Positions 34,901 to 51,639 of a stretch of DNA of 64,000 bases are shown piece after piece. Within the stretch, counting starts at the first letter, position 1, and every line of letters starts with the position of its first letter. This DNA comes from Galaxea fascicularis (Eukaryota; Cnidaria; Anthozoa; Scleractinia; Euphylliidae), in the NCBI GenBank assembly GCA_948470475.1, contig OX419344.1, positions 11,470,421-11,534,420 on the forward strand, in the 5' to 3' direction. The notes below the pieces were generated by a model. It made no database searches, was not told the DNA's origin, and saw only the letters and a program-made list of their open reading frames with translations. Both the position numbers and the translations under genes were made by a program.

Positions 34901-35050
34901 AGGCCATATTCGTATTCTCGGTATTGAACTGGATCTAGCATGAAGTGGAGTCTCTTGCGGGGGAATCTTTTCATATGTAAATGTATTCCCCCGCAAGAGC
35001 CTCCACTTCATGCTAGATCCAGTTCAATACCGAGAATACGAATGTGGCTT
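34901..35050. repeat. Near-perfect 66-bp-arm hairpin
   Basis: 34901-34966 and 34985-35050 are reverse complements with about three mismatches around an 18-nt loop. Contains TCGGTATTGAACTGGATC and AGTGGAG...CTCTTGCGGG. Confidence 0.9.
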
Positions 35051-35500
35051 ATTGGAAATAACTCGGTGTACATGAAGTACCAAGATTCAGAGTTGACGTT
35101 CATTTCTGGATCAAAACGCACCAATCACTGTTCACAGTCTTCACAGCCAATCGCAACATGGCTTAAGTGAGACGATCCATATTACAACGAATTCGTTGAC
35201 CAATACGATCAACGACCAGATACACCATCCACCGACGTTACACAAATAACTTGACTCTGATGATGGCTGCGCTCAGGCTGTCGAAACGTCAGTCAGTGTC
35301 ACCTCAAACAGTCCTTGGGGCGGTACTTGAAACTAACAAAGATTAACAGGCTCGTAAGGAAATAGTGCTCAAGAATGTGTATGTAGAGCCCTGCTTTTTG
35401 TGTGCAAACGTTATCTTAGAAGCAGCTATTGTGATTGTTGTCGTTGATGCAGATAATGATGCTAATGAAGAGGAAGAGGAGGAGCAAGATGCAAAGGAGA

Positions 35501-35527
35501 ATGATGATGATGATGATGATGATGATA
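35501..35527. repeat. (GAT)n microsatellite
   Basis: Nine ATG/GAT units after a GA-rich tract. Confidence 0.95.
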
Positions 35528-35756
35528 ATCGTCATTTTCCGAATAGTTGCATACTGAAATCCGTTGTGGCTTGTGGTCATGTCACTACAAAAATAGTTTG
35601 CTCAGAGCTGTTCCCACTGAGAACGAAAGACTTTGGCTTAGCTCACATGGCGTTCTTATTCCCATGATGTCCAAATTCGTTTCGGAACTGTTACCGATTG
35701 TTTGCCTTTTGGCCTTTATAAGCATCATCACCATCATTATTATATCTCTCAGTTAG

Positions 35757-35965
35757 TACGCGCGCTGTGCTTGGTCGGCCCGTACTCTACTGTACGGCCC
35801 GCTAAATTTGAAAGTTTCCTTTTCCGCGCGCTTGAGTGACCTCAGAAATATTATAAATATCTTACTAACCTCGGTCTGTACTGTACGTTACGGATCCTCG
35901 TTTTTTTCCCGTTGATTTATTGCCCGCGTAATAAAGTGAACGGGAAAAAAACTCGGTTCGTAACT
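35757..35965 (-). repeat. Dispersed inverted-repeat element, copy 2
   Basis: Reverse-complement copy of 6695-6925: TACTGTACGGCCCGCTAAAT, GAAAGTTTCCTTTTCCGCGC, TTACGGATCCTCG. Lies in the part of duplication copy 2 that copy 1 lacks. Confidence 0.8.
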
Positions 35966-37399
35966 TAGAACTTAGTTTACTTGTAATGTCATTAGGTAAT
36001 AATTGCATGCTTTTTTGTAGCCAGAAAACAGGAAGTAACTTACTTAAGCTGAAACCCTGAAACCCAATAATGTACTAGAGCTCAATATTATGTTTTGTCT
36101 AGACCTAAAACGCCGTTTGCTCGTAACGTAGCCAATCAGTTACTGGCAATAATCCAATGCAATATTACTCACCTTGAAAACGTGATTAGTTTAAGCTCAA
36201 GGGAACCTCACAGTTCTCTCGCCCGGATAAACCATTCAAATCGTGAAATCTGCTTGATAAGACTTTCCTGTGCTGCTCTTTATTGTGATGTACAACGTGG
36301 TTGAAACTATTGAGCATATAACCTTATATTACAAAGAAGGTGAGAGGAAAGCCGCTGAGCAATGATTCTTAATGATAATGCATTTGTGCCCCATTTGTTC
36401 TCAGGAGTTCATACCTTTCGGCGTTGATATGACGTTTTGAGATCTACTCGTTTGACGCCTCGCCTTCATAACAAGTTTGTTGCTGTATATTATGCACATA
36501 ATGAGGCGGCTCTTACTATTTGGAAAGCTAATTATTAATAATGAGAACTGAACTTCGTACCCTGCAATTTGCTCTTACATCATACGCCTAATTCAAAATA
36601 GAAAGACCGCGCAGCGCGAGTTTGATTTCAAATCACAATTATGATTTCAGACCAAAATTGCACAAGAAGTTGTTCAATTACCACACCCATTTTAAAATCA
36701 CACAGTTTTTTTTTCAATATTAATATTTATTTAATATTCACTTCAGGAAACCCGGATTTGCATTTTGATGTGCCAAAAAAAGGATTCGATTTTGAGCCAA
36801 AAACTAGTGCAATTTTTGTGAATAAATTGTACTGTTGAGAGCCAATCAAATTGCGAGAATAAACAACCCTTTCAAAATGGGAGTAATAAACCCTTAACTC
36901 GCAGGAATGATTAACATGCAACTTCTCCTAACAATTTCTATACATTATAAGGCAAACAGGTGATGACAATAAATTAAATAATATAATACTGAAACTGAAA
37001 TAATTGTCAGTTGGAGGTTGTTATCTTGACATAACACCAAATTCTCTTAAGTAATTTACATGGGAAAGTATGTCAGCTTGAAGGGAGAATTGCTAATCAG
37101 ATCTTGAGAGTTAAAGGGTTAAAACCCTTGAAAATAAGGAAGGAAACCCGTACGGTTCGCCCTTTTTTTTTTCCTTTTGTTTGTTTTTTTTTTTTTACAC
37201 ACTTGGCCAGTAGCTGGTAAAAGAAGGCCTGAAAATAAACAGTCAAGCTGAAACGGGATGAACTCGTTACTTGTGATGTTGTGCAGTGCTCTTCTGAGAT
37301 ATCACGCCGACACAAACATTTTATGAATACTGATTGATCCAATACGGATTAATAGATAGAAGCAATACAAGTAATATCGATCGGATCTTTGATATATTC

Positions 37400-37442
37400 T
37401 TTTATTATTGTTATTATTATCGTCGTCATCATCATCATCATC

Positions 37443-37476
<34 letters not shown>

Positions 37477-37478
37477 TT
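37400..37478. repeat. Compound trinucleotide microsatellite
   Basis: TTA/TCA/TTA trinucleotides; responsible for low-complexity Asn/Asp and Ser/Leu open frames on both strands. Confidence 0.95.
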
Positions 37479-40400
37479 CATTGAAGTGTCCTTTGAAACC
37501 AACACTGGAACAGCGCACGAAGTTAAATCCTATTATGAAAAACGAAGCACGGCCATATTTACTGGCGACTTGAATGGGTCGAACAAGAAACGGAAGAACT
37601 TAAAACGTCGTCCCGGTTTACTGAACTTGAAATTCCTTTCCATCCGGCAATCAAACACACTTAAATCATGTTTAGGTCACCGCTCGTGCAAATATTCCTT
37701 AATTTTTTGAAAATGATTCCTAAGAACTGACGATTACGCCCTTTTAATTCACGTTTTTACAGTGTAAAATAATACTCACAATCATGCAAATCGGCTTATT
37801 GACTTTGAGAAGGTGGTATTTTATAATGGGAATTGTACTGAGTGCAGTGCAATTTGGTCTGAAATCATACGCGTGATTTCAAAGTCTGATTTGAAGTCAC
37901 AAGTATCATTTTAGACCAAAATTGCGCAACACGAAGTCCAATTACCACTTTATTACACCCATTTTGATAAAAAGGATGTGACTTAGAGCAAAAAATGGTG
38001 CTATTTGGGAATAAATTGCACTGTTGGGAGCCAATCAGATTTCATGAATGACGAGTGATTTCAAAATGGGTGTAATAAAGTGTGATATAGACCCCATTGA
38101 AAGTCACATTTGAACCGTGCTAAATGATAAAGGCAAAAACTCATGACCCAGAGATACCATAATCGAGAAATACATACAAAACGTCATGTTTTCCGTCAGC
38201 CTGCTCTGTGCACCTAACTTACAAATCACCAACGCGAGTCCTCAAGAGCTTTTAAACTTCAACTCAAACAGTCATTTACACGCGTGGTATTTATTTTCGT
38301 ATTTTGCTACGTATCTTTGACTTACGGAATACAAAATCGTAATAAGAAAGTAGCCTACACTACAGCAAATTTAGAAATTACCAAATATGAAAGTCGTCAA
38401 TAACTTAACCGTTGTTTTAAGGTCATGTTTACCTCTTATTCGCAAACTGCTGTTACTTTAGGGACGAGTTCAATAAAACAGATATTAAAATGATCTGTTT
38501 ATTTGAAAACTTCTTTGAATTGCCTGGAGAGTTTACAAGCGCGTTTTTTTTCCTTCAACATCATCTAGTTTTGTAATAGGTGATAACACTTGACCAGCCA
38601 GATGAAGGCAAATGAAGAACAATTCAGCTGCGCTTAACTTTAATGCTACTGACTTAAATATGTTTGAAAATAAGTTCCACTGGTTTTGGAAATTTCCCGA
38701 AGAGTGAAACTCTCAGACTTAATCTTTGATTTTGTAATGAGCCGGCTAAATATCTTGTCTAATCTCTCTTACATATCTGTTCAAATCAAATAATAATTTC
38801 GTTTTTAGAATTCAAGAGGTGAATCAGCGGTGATTGCATGGATACTAATTTTGCAACCTTTGTAACCAGAATTCAACTTGAGGGGAAACAAGACTTCAGC
38901 TGAAAGCCTTTACCCTTAGCACGTTTCTACTTAAGTCAAGTAGAAAACATGAGGCACTAAATCGAATGTATTCAACCTAACGCCTTATTTTACCGTTAAT
39001 ACTTAAACTGCCATGTGCTCATTACAAAGCGAATCAACGAAGATGACGAACAATGAGATGCAATATCGGCAGCCTTGAAAACGTGATGATCTGACTGCTT
39101 CTCTTGGCTTGTATACACTTCTTCAAGTTATAAAAAGTACTTTTTAATTTACAGTCTTAATTGTTTAATAGTGGTTTCATCAAAGCTTAGTGATTTTTAT
39201 CAAAAAATCTTGACCTTTGGCATCCGTTGTCTCACCGTATGCAAGTCTGTTTTGTTTTGGTCAGAATCGTTTCAGTTTATACGGTAGATCAGTGTCCACC
39301 GCAAAGGGATTAAGGCGAGAGCCTGTGAGTATAAGAACTGTTCATCAGTAAATAGTTTTCTTTCCCTCAAAAGTTACACTAAACGAACCTCAACCATGAT
39401 GTTTGCATTTTTCCCCGCGAAATGCGAAGAATGCTTCATCATGACATCGATCTGTGAAGTTCAAAGAAACGTGCCGGAAACCCGGCATCTCGAAGGATTT
39501 GCTTTTGTACAAACGCACTCGACAACAAATGACAGGAAGTACCTCGTGTAGGAAGGACTGCGACTAATTTTAGAGGATGCTCTTGACAATTATCAAAGGT
39601 GCCTTAGAGAGTACTTAGAGCACATCACACCCTAAAACAATGCTTGACTGCAGTTAAAAGGCGTACTTTGAACCGGCTGAGAAATGATCAAAACTCCAAC
39701 TACGCAGGTGATCTTAAGAACTGACAGATAATATTTAAGACCAAAGTTTTAAGTTTTAATTAAATGTTTTTGAACACAACAAAGTGCCCTCGATACAACA
39801 AAACCACAGGTGAATCCACGGGTTTTTTTTTTTCAAGAAAATGGAACTGTTACTTGCACAGTCGGCGTAATATATCATCCCGCAGGACTCAGTACTCAGT
39901 AGCTTTCATTAGAATGGCTGCACTCTATCAGGTTTCAAACTTTGAACTACCTTGTGCAGCAACAATACCCCAGTAAAACTATGAGCGCTGCTAAGTTCAG
40001 CTGCGAGTGTATTTAAAAAATGGAGCAGTTTAGCGGTGCCTATGGATTGCTGCTTGACTCCACAACTTACTCCACGACCGACGAGTCGATTAAACTGATT
40101 TAAGTTTCAATTTTATCTTCTCAGTTTGTTTATCTAGAGTGTCATTAACGAGCCAATATACCACTTCCAGAGTAGAAATGTTTGGTTCAATAGATTGACG
40201 TAAATGGACTCTCTGTTAAACTATAATAAGCCAGAAGTTGCTAAACAGATCAGTTCTTGTTGTTTGTGCTGTATTAGCTTCTCTTCAAAACTGTTTAAGT
40301 TGTACTGAATAGAGACACTTATACAGTTTTACTCCACGGCCTCAAAAAGGAACCTCAATCCAGGGTCGAAGTTTGACTCTGGGGAGGAGGGGAAAGAAGA

Positions 40401-40985
40401 ATTCACCGCTCATAATTCATGACGATTAGTAAATGTGATTAGCTACTTAAATCGCGCGTTCGGAAGGAGGTTTGGAGGGCAATCGGTGCTGATTGAGAAC
40501 TAGACGTTAATTGCTCGGAATAAAGTTTTTCCATTGCTTATTTTAAGCTCCAGTTAACGTATTAATTAAAGAACTAATTCAGTCATGCTTTGAGGTTGTT
40601 GATCAACATTATAAGCTATCTCATGCATCAACGAACTCACGCAAGTCGTGCAGTAAGCTTACATCACGGAAATGATGTAAACAACGGCACTTTCCAGCGA
40701 CTCGAATAGCGTTGAAGCTTTTGTTCAGTGAGGGAAAGTAAACTGTTATTGTCGATTTAGCTGTTTTTATTTTTGTTATTGTCATTGTTTTCATAAGTTT
40801 GATCATTATTTGGTCTTCTCCCCTCGTGGAGAACAGATCATTGATCCACTGTTTGAAAGTTGTTCTTTTCTTAGTACAGTTGTTAGTTTAACAACTGTTT
40901 CCTTTTGCCGCTAACCCCGGATCAGTTTAAACATATGTTTTCAAACCCCGTTGCTGGGCATCCAATACACAGAAATACACATAAC

Positions 40986-41008
40986 ATGACGTCACACCGT
41001 GACGTCAT
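40986..41008. promoter_or_regulatory. Double CRE site (copy 2)
   Basis: Same arrangement as 30806-30828 with one base changed near the centre; both TGACGTCA octamers intact. Confidence 0.5.
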
Positions 41009-41299
41009 CTTATACTGTATGTCAAAATATGACGTTAATTTTTATATCTTTTTTCCCCATAAGTTAATGTCGGATTGTTCTTGATACCTCTTAACAAGAT
41101 TTACAACCCTGAACAGAGAAATATCGAAGTTTATTTTTAACCCGAACACTCAAACATTTATTTACGCGTGGTGTTGTTTTTCGAAAATTTATTGCATAGT
41201 AATTAGGTTGATAATGCATATGTTGTGTATCTCTCCCTATTCTGAATTTAGCAACGAACAAATATTAGGAGGAAATTAAATAACAACTGAGACTTTAAA

Positions 41300-41700
41300 A
41301 GTTTTTTAAAGTCAGAACTCCCACTCATTCGAGTGTTTTTTCAAAATCAATAACTTGGAATGTTGTGACTTTAAAACAAACACAGGCCCTCACGTGTCCA
41401 TGAAGCTTGACGAAAGAAAGAAATGCGCAGCTAAGCAATGCAAATAAGGGACCAACAGGGAGGGCAGTGGGGAAGGCGAAGTTCGGAAAATGCTGAATGC
41501 ATTGCAGTGGCATGGCGCAGCCTTCAGTGTTGTTACATAATTACAGGATTGTGCCTGATATGGTTCTCCATACACGATCCTCGATTTTGGTGTCTAGTCT
41601 AGAAAAGAGTTCACAATAACGCTGAGCAGGAACACTATAGGGTTTTGAGGGCACCAATACAATGCCCACCCTAGGCTTTGATGGATTGTGCTCGCAAAAG
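41300..41700. repeat. 0.4-kb unit, copy 2 of 3
   Basis: End of duplication copy 2; nearly identical to 31100-31480. Confidence 0.85.
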
Positions 41701-41744
41701 TAGCATAATATGCTACCTACTTTTTTCAGTTGTTTTTAACAACT

Positions 41745-42135
41745 GAGTTTTTTAAAGTCAGAACTCCCACTCACTCGAGTGTTGATTTTTTTCAAAATCA
41801 ATAACTTGGAATGTTGTGACTTCAAAACAAACACAGGCGCTCAGATTTTCATGAAGCTTCACGAAAGAAAGAAATGTACAGCTAAGCAATGCAAATAAGG
41901 GACCAACAGGGAGGGCAAAGGGGAAAAGGAGGTTCGGAAAATGCTGAATGCACTGCAATGGCATGGTACAGCCTTCAGTGTTGTTATATTTTTGCAGAAT
42001 TTCGTGAGATATGGTTCTTCATACGCGATCCTTGATTTTGGTGTCTAGTCTAGGAAAGAGTGCACAATGGCGCTGAGCAGGAATATCACAGGGTTTTGAG
42101 GGTACCAATACCCTGTGTACATGCCCACCCAAAAC
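41745..42135. repeat. 0.4-kb unit, copy 3 of 3
   Basis: Direct tandem neighbour of the previous unit but more diverged from it than 31100-31480 is, so it probably predates the large duplication. Confidence 0.85.
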
Positions 42136-44840
42136 TTTACAAAATTGCACTCGGAGTTTATTTCAAGGTGGTATACAAAACGCACTAACCAATGTTGCAT
42201 CAAACTGTCGCGTTATTTTTCGCATTCCAATCTAAATCTTTTGTATTTCAGATTCTTACCAAGCTCTTACCAGCTCTTTTAGTCTGGAATATGGAGATAA
42301 AATATTCGACCTATGTGCAACAGAAAACAACTCAAAAGCTATACCCTTACGTCGGCACACAAATCTGCTCAGTTTGTATGGTATCATGGACTTCTGGGAC
42401 AATCTTCTTGCAGTGTGTCTTGCAAAGGCCAATATCTGGCCATGTTCATGTAGCAAATTATTCCGAGTTTCGAAACTGAGAGGTACTCAGTATCCAGCGG
42501 TTACAGCCAATTGTCTAGGAAATAACTTTTAAGATTAACTGAGTGTATAAGATAATTTGAGCACTGTAAAGCGATTCAATAGAACTCTTATTTTGAGGTC
42601 TAGCCCATATTTTAGGCAGCGCGAGTCCACGCCAATCCCACTATAATTTTTAATACCCTATTAACATGACGCGGAAGCATACGTGAAGCATCTCGAACTG
42701 TTTCTCGCACTTTCAAATTTCCTCCCAAGGCACCGTTACCCAGGTTAAACAACACAGATCAAACTTCGTGCTTTACAATGTTTGGCTTAAAATAGTCTTT
42801 AATACTTTTTTTACCTTTCCAGCCCTTTATCTCAATATTAACACACGGCACTGTCTTTGATCGACTCGCGAAACATTAATCATCATAGGAAGGTAGATAT
42901 CAAAAGTGCATATTAAACTTTCCTCCATTTATTTTCATATTATCTTCCCTGGAGCGTTGTTGCTAACAGTCTCGTTTTATTTCGGTTTTAATTATGTTCT
43001 GTGCATTAATAAAATGATCAAGTTCATTAACTGAAAATGTCGCCTGTACTAGAACTTGAGGTCTTCCGCCTCGAATTTTAAGCGTTGACAGGTTTTAGTC
43101 GCTCGCAACAAATGTAATCCAGGTTCGTTGCCGTTTCTATATTACAATAAAAATAGAAACGATAATAACGAAACGGTTACAAATATTGGTCGGCTAAACT
43201 GAGCATTCAGATCAAAAGCAGGCAGGGGAAATGCTGCCCGAGGATATTCCGTTGTAAGCCAGCAGGTGAAAATGGTAAAAAACAGCAATTGAAGAAAAAA
43301 TGCTCCTCGCTCGCCAGACATGCCTTTTCCTGCGATTTCAGCGTCTTAAAAAGACTTTTGATATATTTGCCGTGGGGCACTAAAATTCTGTTTTACGATT
43401 AACAACATTGCATTACCGGTTTTTTGAAAATGGATAAAAGTGCAGGGGTGTTACGCTCATTCCCAGAGGCAAGCTTCGTCTCAGTTTCCGTGCCAATAAC
43501 GTTAAGATTCGGTAGATCATAATCTTTGTGTGACCATTCAAAGGAAAGCTACCCAGTTCCTGTGATGATTCTTACTAACTATGCAGTAAGTGCTGCAAAC
43601 GTTTAAGAGTGCGAATCAAATGTTCACTGCGAGTCTTATCAAACTGAAGGTATCGAACTTCCAGCTTATCGGTTTTTCTCGCCGTAATGCTTTATGAAGA
43701 AACAGTAAATAGATAAACGGTGGGTTTCCGTGTTGCAACGGTCGTCTTTAGCTTTGTACACTGTCCTAGTTCCAGTGATAACCAGTTTAGTTAGGCGTTT
43801 ACAACAAAGTGTTGAGACGAGAAAGAAGAGAAAATTAGTTCAGTCGGATGTTGCGGTGTTGTTTCAACACTTTGTTTGATTGTATATGTATACATATATG
43901 AATTTGAACAGTAAATATAATTGCCGACCCTTCTGACGGTTGCTCGGTCTTGAAATCATGTTGTTTATCTTAAATTGTTCATCACACCAGATGGCTGCTA
44001 ATTTTAAGTTATAACCTTGAACATTCCGTTTCTTTTCTGTTCTGGTATTATGTATTTGCTGAATAACTGTTTCTACCTGAAACTCAAAAGGTGGGATTCT
44101 ATCTGCTTTATTTGTGACTTTCTCAAATATTGTGTCATCCTATGTTTAACTTAACCACTTGTTAAGACTCGCTCTTCTCTCGGTTCTAGTGACATTTCCT
44201 TGTATATATTTTAAGTCGATATTAGAAACCAGGTCCACGAGATTTTGTTGTGGCAACGAGAAAATAAGTTTCGAACCTTTTCCGAAACTGATTAACTACC
44301 TACAATATCCAGTAGCGAGAAATACGTCTCAATGTTAAGTTATCGTCGTAATTTGGCGCCATGCCCCAGGTTTCAAAAATAGTGTTTTATTCATGAGCGA
44401 AGCTGTTGAAACTAAATATATAAGCTGGTCGAATATTCAACGTATTTTTAAATGAAGATATGTTTCGCTCGGCTAAATGAGTGGGCGAACTGACGCAAGA
44501 GCCTTTGCGGAAAATCGTCACCGAAATGAAAAAATATATTTTAATACAAGTGCAATGTGTTTCTAACTTATCTGATTGCCTTTGCAAGAAAATTATAGTC
44601 CCTGTCTGCCGATTTAACTTACCCTTTTAGATGATACGGGCTTTAAACAGGTGGGTCAATTGCGTTGGGAACGCTAAAGTAATTTACAAACAAAAACAAC
44701 CAATTTATGAACGCGCGAAACTTTTCCTCGCTTCATCGCACAAAACGACAAGCGCGCGCAAGCGAAACCATTAACCCAAAATAAACGTTCTATTTACGAC
44801 GCGTACCAAGTGCTCAATTGAACTGCCAAATTAAATGACA
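42136..44840. other. Intergenic upstream of OVO gene B; no gene seen
   Basis: Contains a small inverted pair AACAAAGTGTTGA (43803) / TCAACACTTTGTT (43864) and a partial satellite monomer near 43515-43570. Otherwise AT-rich and unrecognised. Confidence 0.55.
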
Positions 44841-44843
44841 ACA

Positions 44844-44854
44844 CCAATATAAAA
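44844..44854 (+). promoter_or_regulatory. Upstream TATA-box candidate of OVO paralog B
   Basis: CCAAT at 44844 runs straight into TATAAAA (44848-44854), about 370 nt before the start codon. Possible alternative or older promoter. Confidence 0.35.
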
Positions 44855-44988
44855 GACCCTCAGAAGACGGCCATTGTGTATTGTGTTTGTTGACTTCTTG
44901 TGCTATTGTTCGCGTGGAGTGCGAACAAAGACGTAATCAAAGGATGCCATGATATCGCGGTAATTGGCCGTAATCCATATCACATGAT

Positions 44989-45024
44989 CCAATGAACGCT
45001 AGCCAAAGCAGTTGGGCTATAAAT
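44989..45024 (+). promoter_or_regulatory. Proximal promoter of OVO paralog B: CCAAT and TATA box
   Basis: CCAAT at 44989-44993 and TATAAAT at 45018-45024, with a GGTTCAGACC initiator-like site about 30 nt further, about 165 nt before the ATG. Spacing fits a TATA promoter with a leader of about 165-175 nt. Confidence 0.5.
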
Positions 45025-45220
45025 TCACTTCGCACCTATAACGGTCTTCAATGGTTCAGACCAGTTGATCTCCTATGCACGTGCCTCGAGTGCGCTGTCG
45101 TTAACGAGCTGAAATTTTATCAGCGTTCAAGCCTTCAGTTCTGAAACAAGTCAAGATCGAACCTTGGTTGTTTCGTCTTCGCTATATCAAACTGTTTTCC
45201 CGGTGTTTTATAAAAGCAAC

Positions 45221-50588
<5,368 letters not shown>

Positions 50589-50930
50589 GAATGTTAAAGC
50601 CGTTTAGTTTACTTTGTTATTGTCGCATTGCGAGTGGCGAGCTAAGTTTGATTTGAAAATTCATCCAGACAAATAGTATTACAGTATATTGGCTCTTTGA
50701 CAATCTATTTTTAACTTCCACACTTCTTAGGAAAAGCACAAGTTGATAGCGAAAGCTGGAACTAGGCTCAACACAGAACAGTATGAACAAGTATAAACAG
50801 TTCTGAACACAGAACATGTACCAGGTTTTGAGTACCATAAAAAGTACTGCTTGATAATTTATTTCAAGTACCTGATCGGTAGGATCTGATCCGCAAGCTC
50901 ATGAGATATCCACTTTGTACTGTATGATAT

Positions 50931-50936
50931 AATAAA
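50931..50936 (+). terminator. Candidate polyadenylation signal, OVO paralog B
   Basis: AATAAA about 340 nt after the stop codon. Confidence 0.5.
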
Positions 50937-51639
50937 CAGTTTCTCACGAATATAATGCTTAGTCATATTCATTTAGTCACAATATAATCGCACTATGAAC
51001 AATGCCGCCTTTTTCTAGTGTCCAGTTGTAGCTAATTTATACCATAGGCTGCTAAGTTTTTGTTAACTTTTTTTAGCTTGTTTACAGGAATTAATATTGA
51101 TAGTTTTGCTGTGGACTGCTTTGAAAAAAATGTCCACTTTTTTTCCTCGTGTATTTCAGCCGTCGGAAACGCGAAATTGTTGCTATAGTTTCTTGTTCCC
51201 TGGAAAAAAATCGCTTTATTTTTTCCACGAGAACTTAGAGAAATTTGGGCAATTATTTTTCAACTGATATTGTAAAGATTAGGTATCGGGTTAGGGCTAG
51301 GGCGCTGGTTGTTTAGAATGTGTGTTTTCCGTACTCAAGCGCTGTTACAGTTTCTTTGAAGTGCGTTATATCACTTTTGCATCGGATTTTTTCTCCGTTC
51401 TAGCAAGTTTTAACATAGCATCGGGCAATTTTCTCTAGATGTTTCCAAGGTTCTTGCCGATTGATTATTTTTAAACTTTCCTTCCGTTTTTAGAATTAAA
51501 AATTCATATAGTACGTGACTTCCATCGTGTTTCATAGAATATAAATGCTGTAGTTCACTCACTGCTAGGCTCATCGGTTATTCGTGTCTATCATGTTGCA
51601 TGGCTGTTTCAGTCTCTTTTTAAGAGGCTGACTTTTATC

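Larger units (their letters stand above)
31690..41720. repeat. Segmental duplication, copy 2 (expanded by insertions)
   Basis: Second tandem copy, about 3.6 kb longer than copy 1. The extra length includes insertions at 32049-32406 and 32911-33088 and most of 33180-36090. It also carries 75 nt at 40655-40729 not found in copy 1, flanked by CAGT on both sides, and lacks about 28 nt present near 29634-29662. Confidence 0.9.

Noticed and set aside
35365..35667. Acidic 100-codon frame
   Set aside because: Acidic stretch comes from the GAT microsatellite; the rest has no resemblance to known proteins.
37302..37710. Asn/Asp-rich and Ser/Leu-rich open frames
   Set aside because: Direct translation of a trinucleotide microsatellite.
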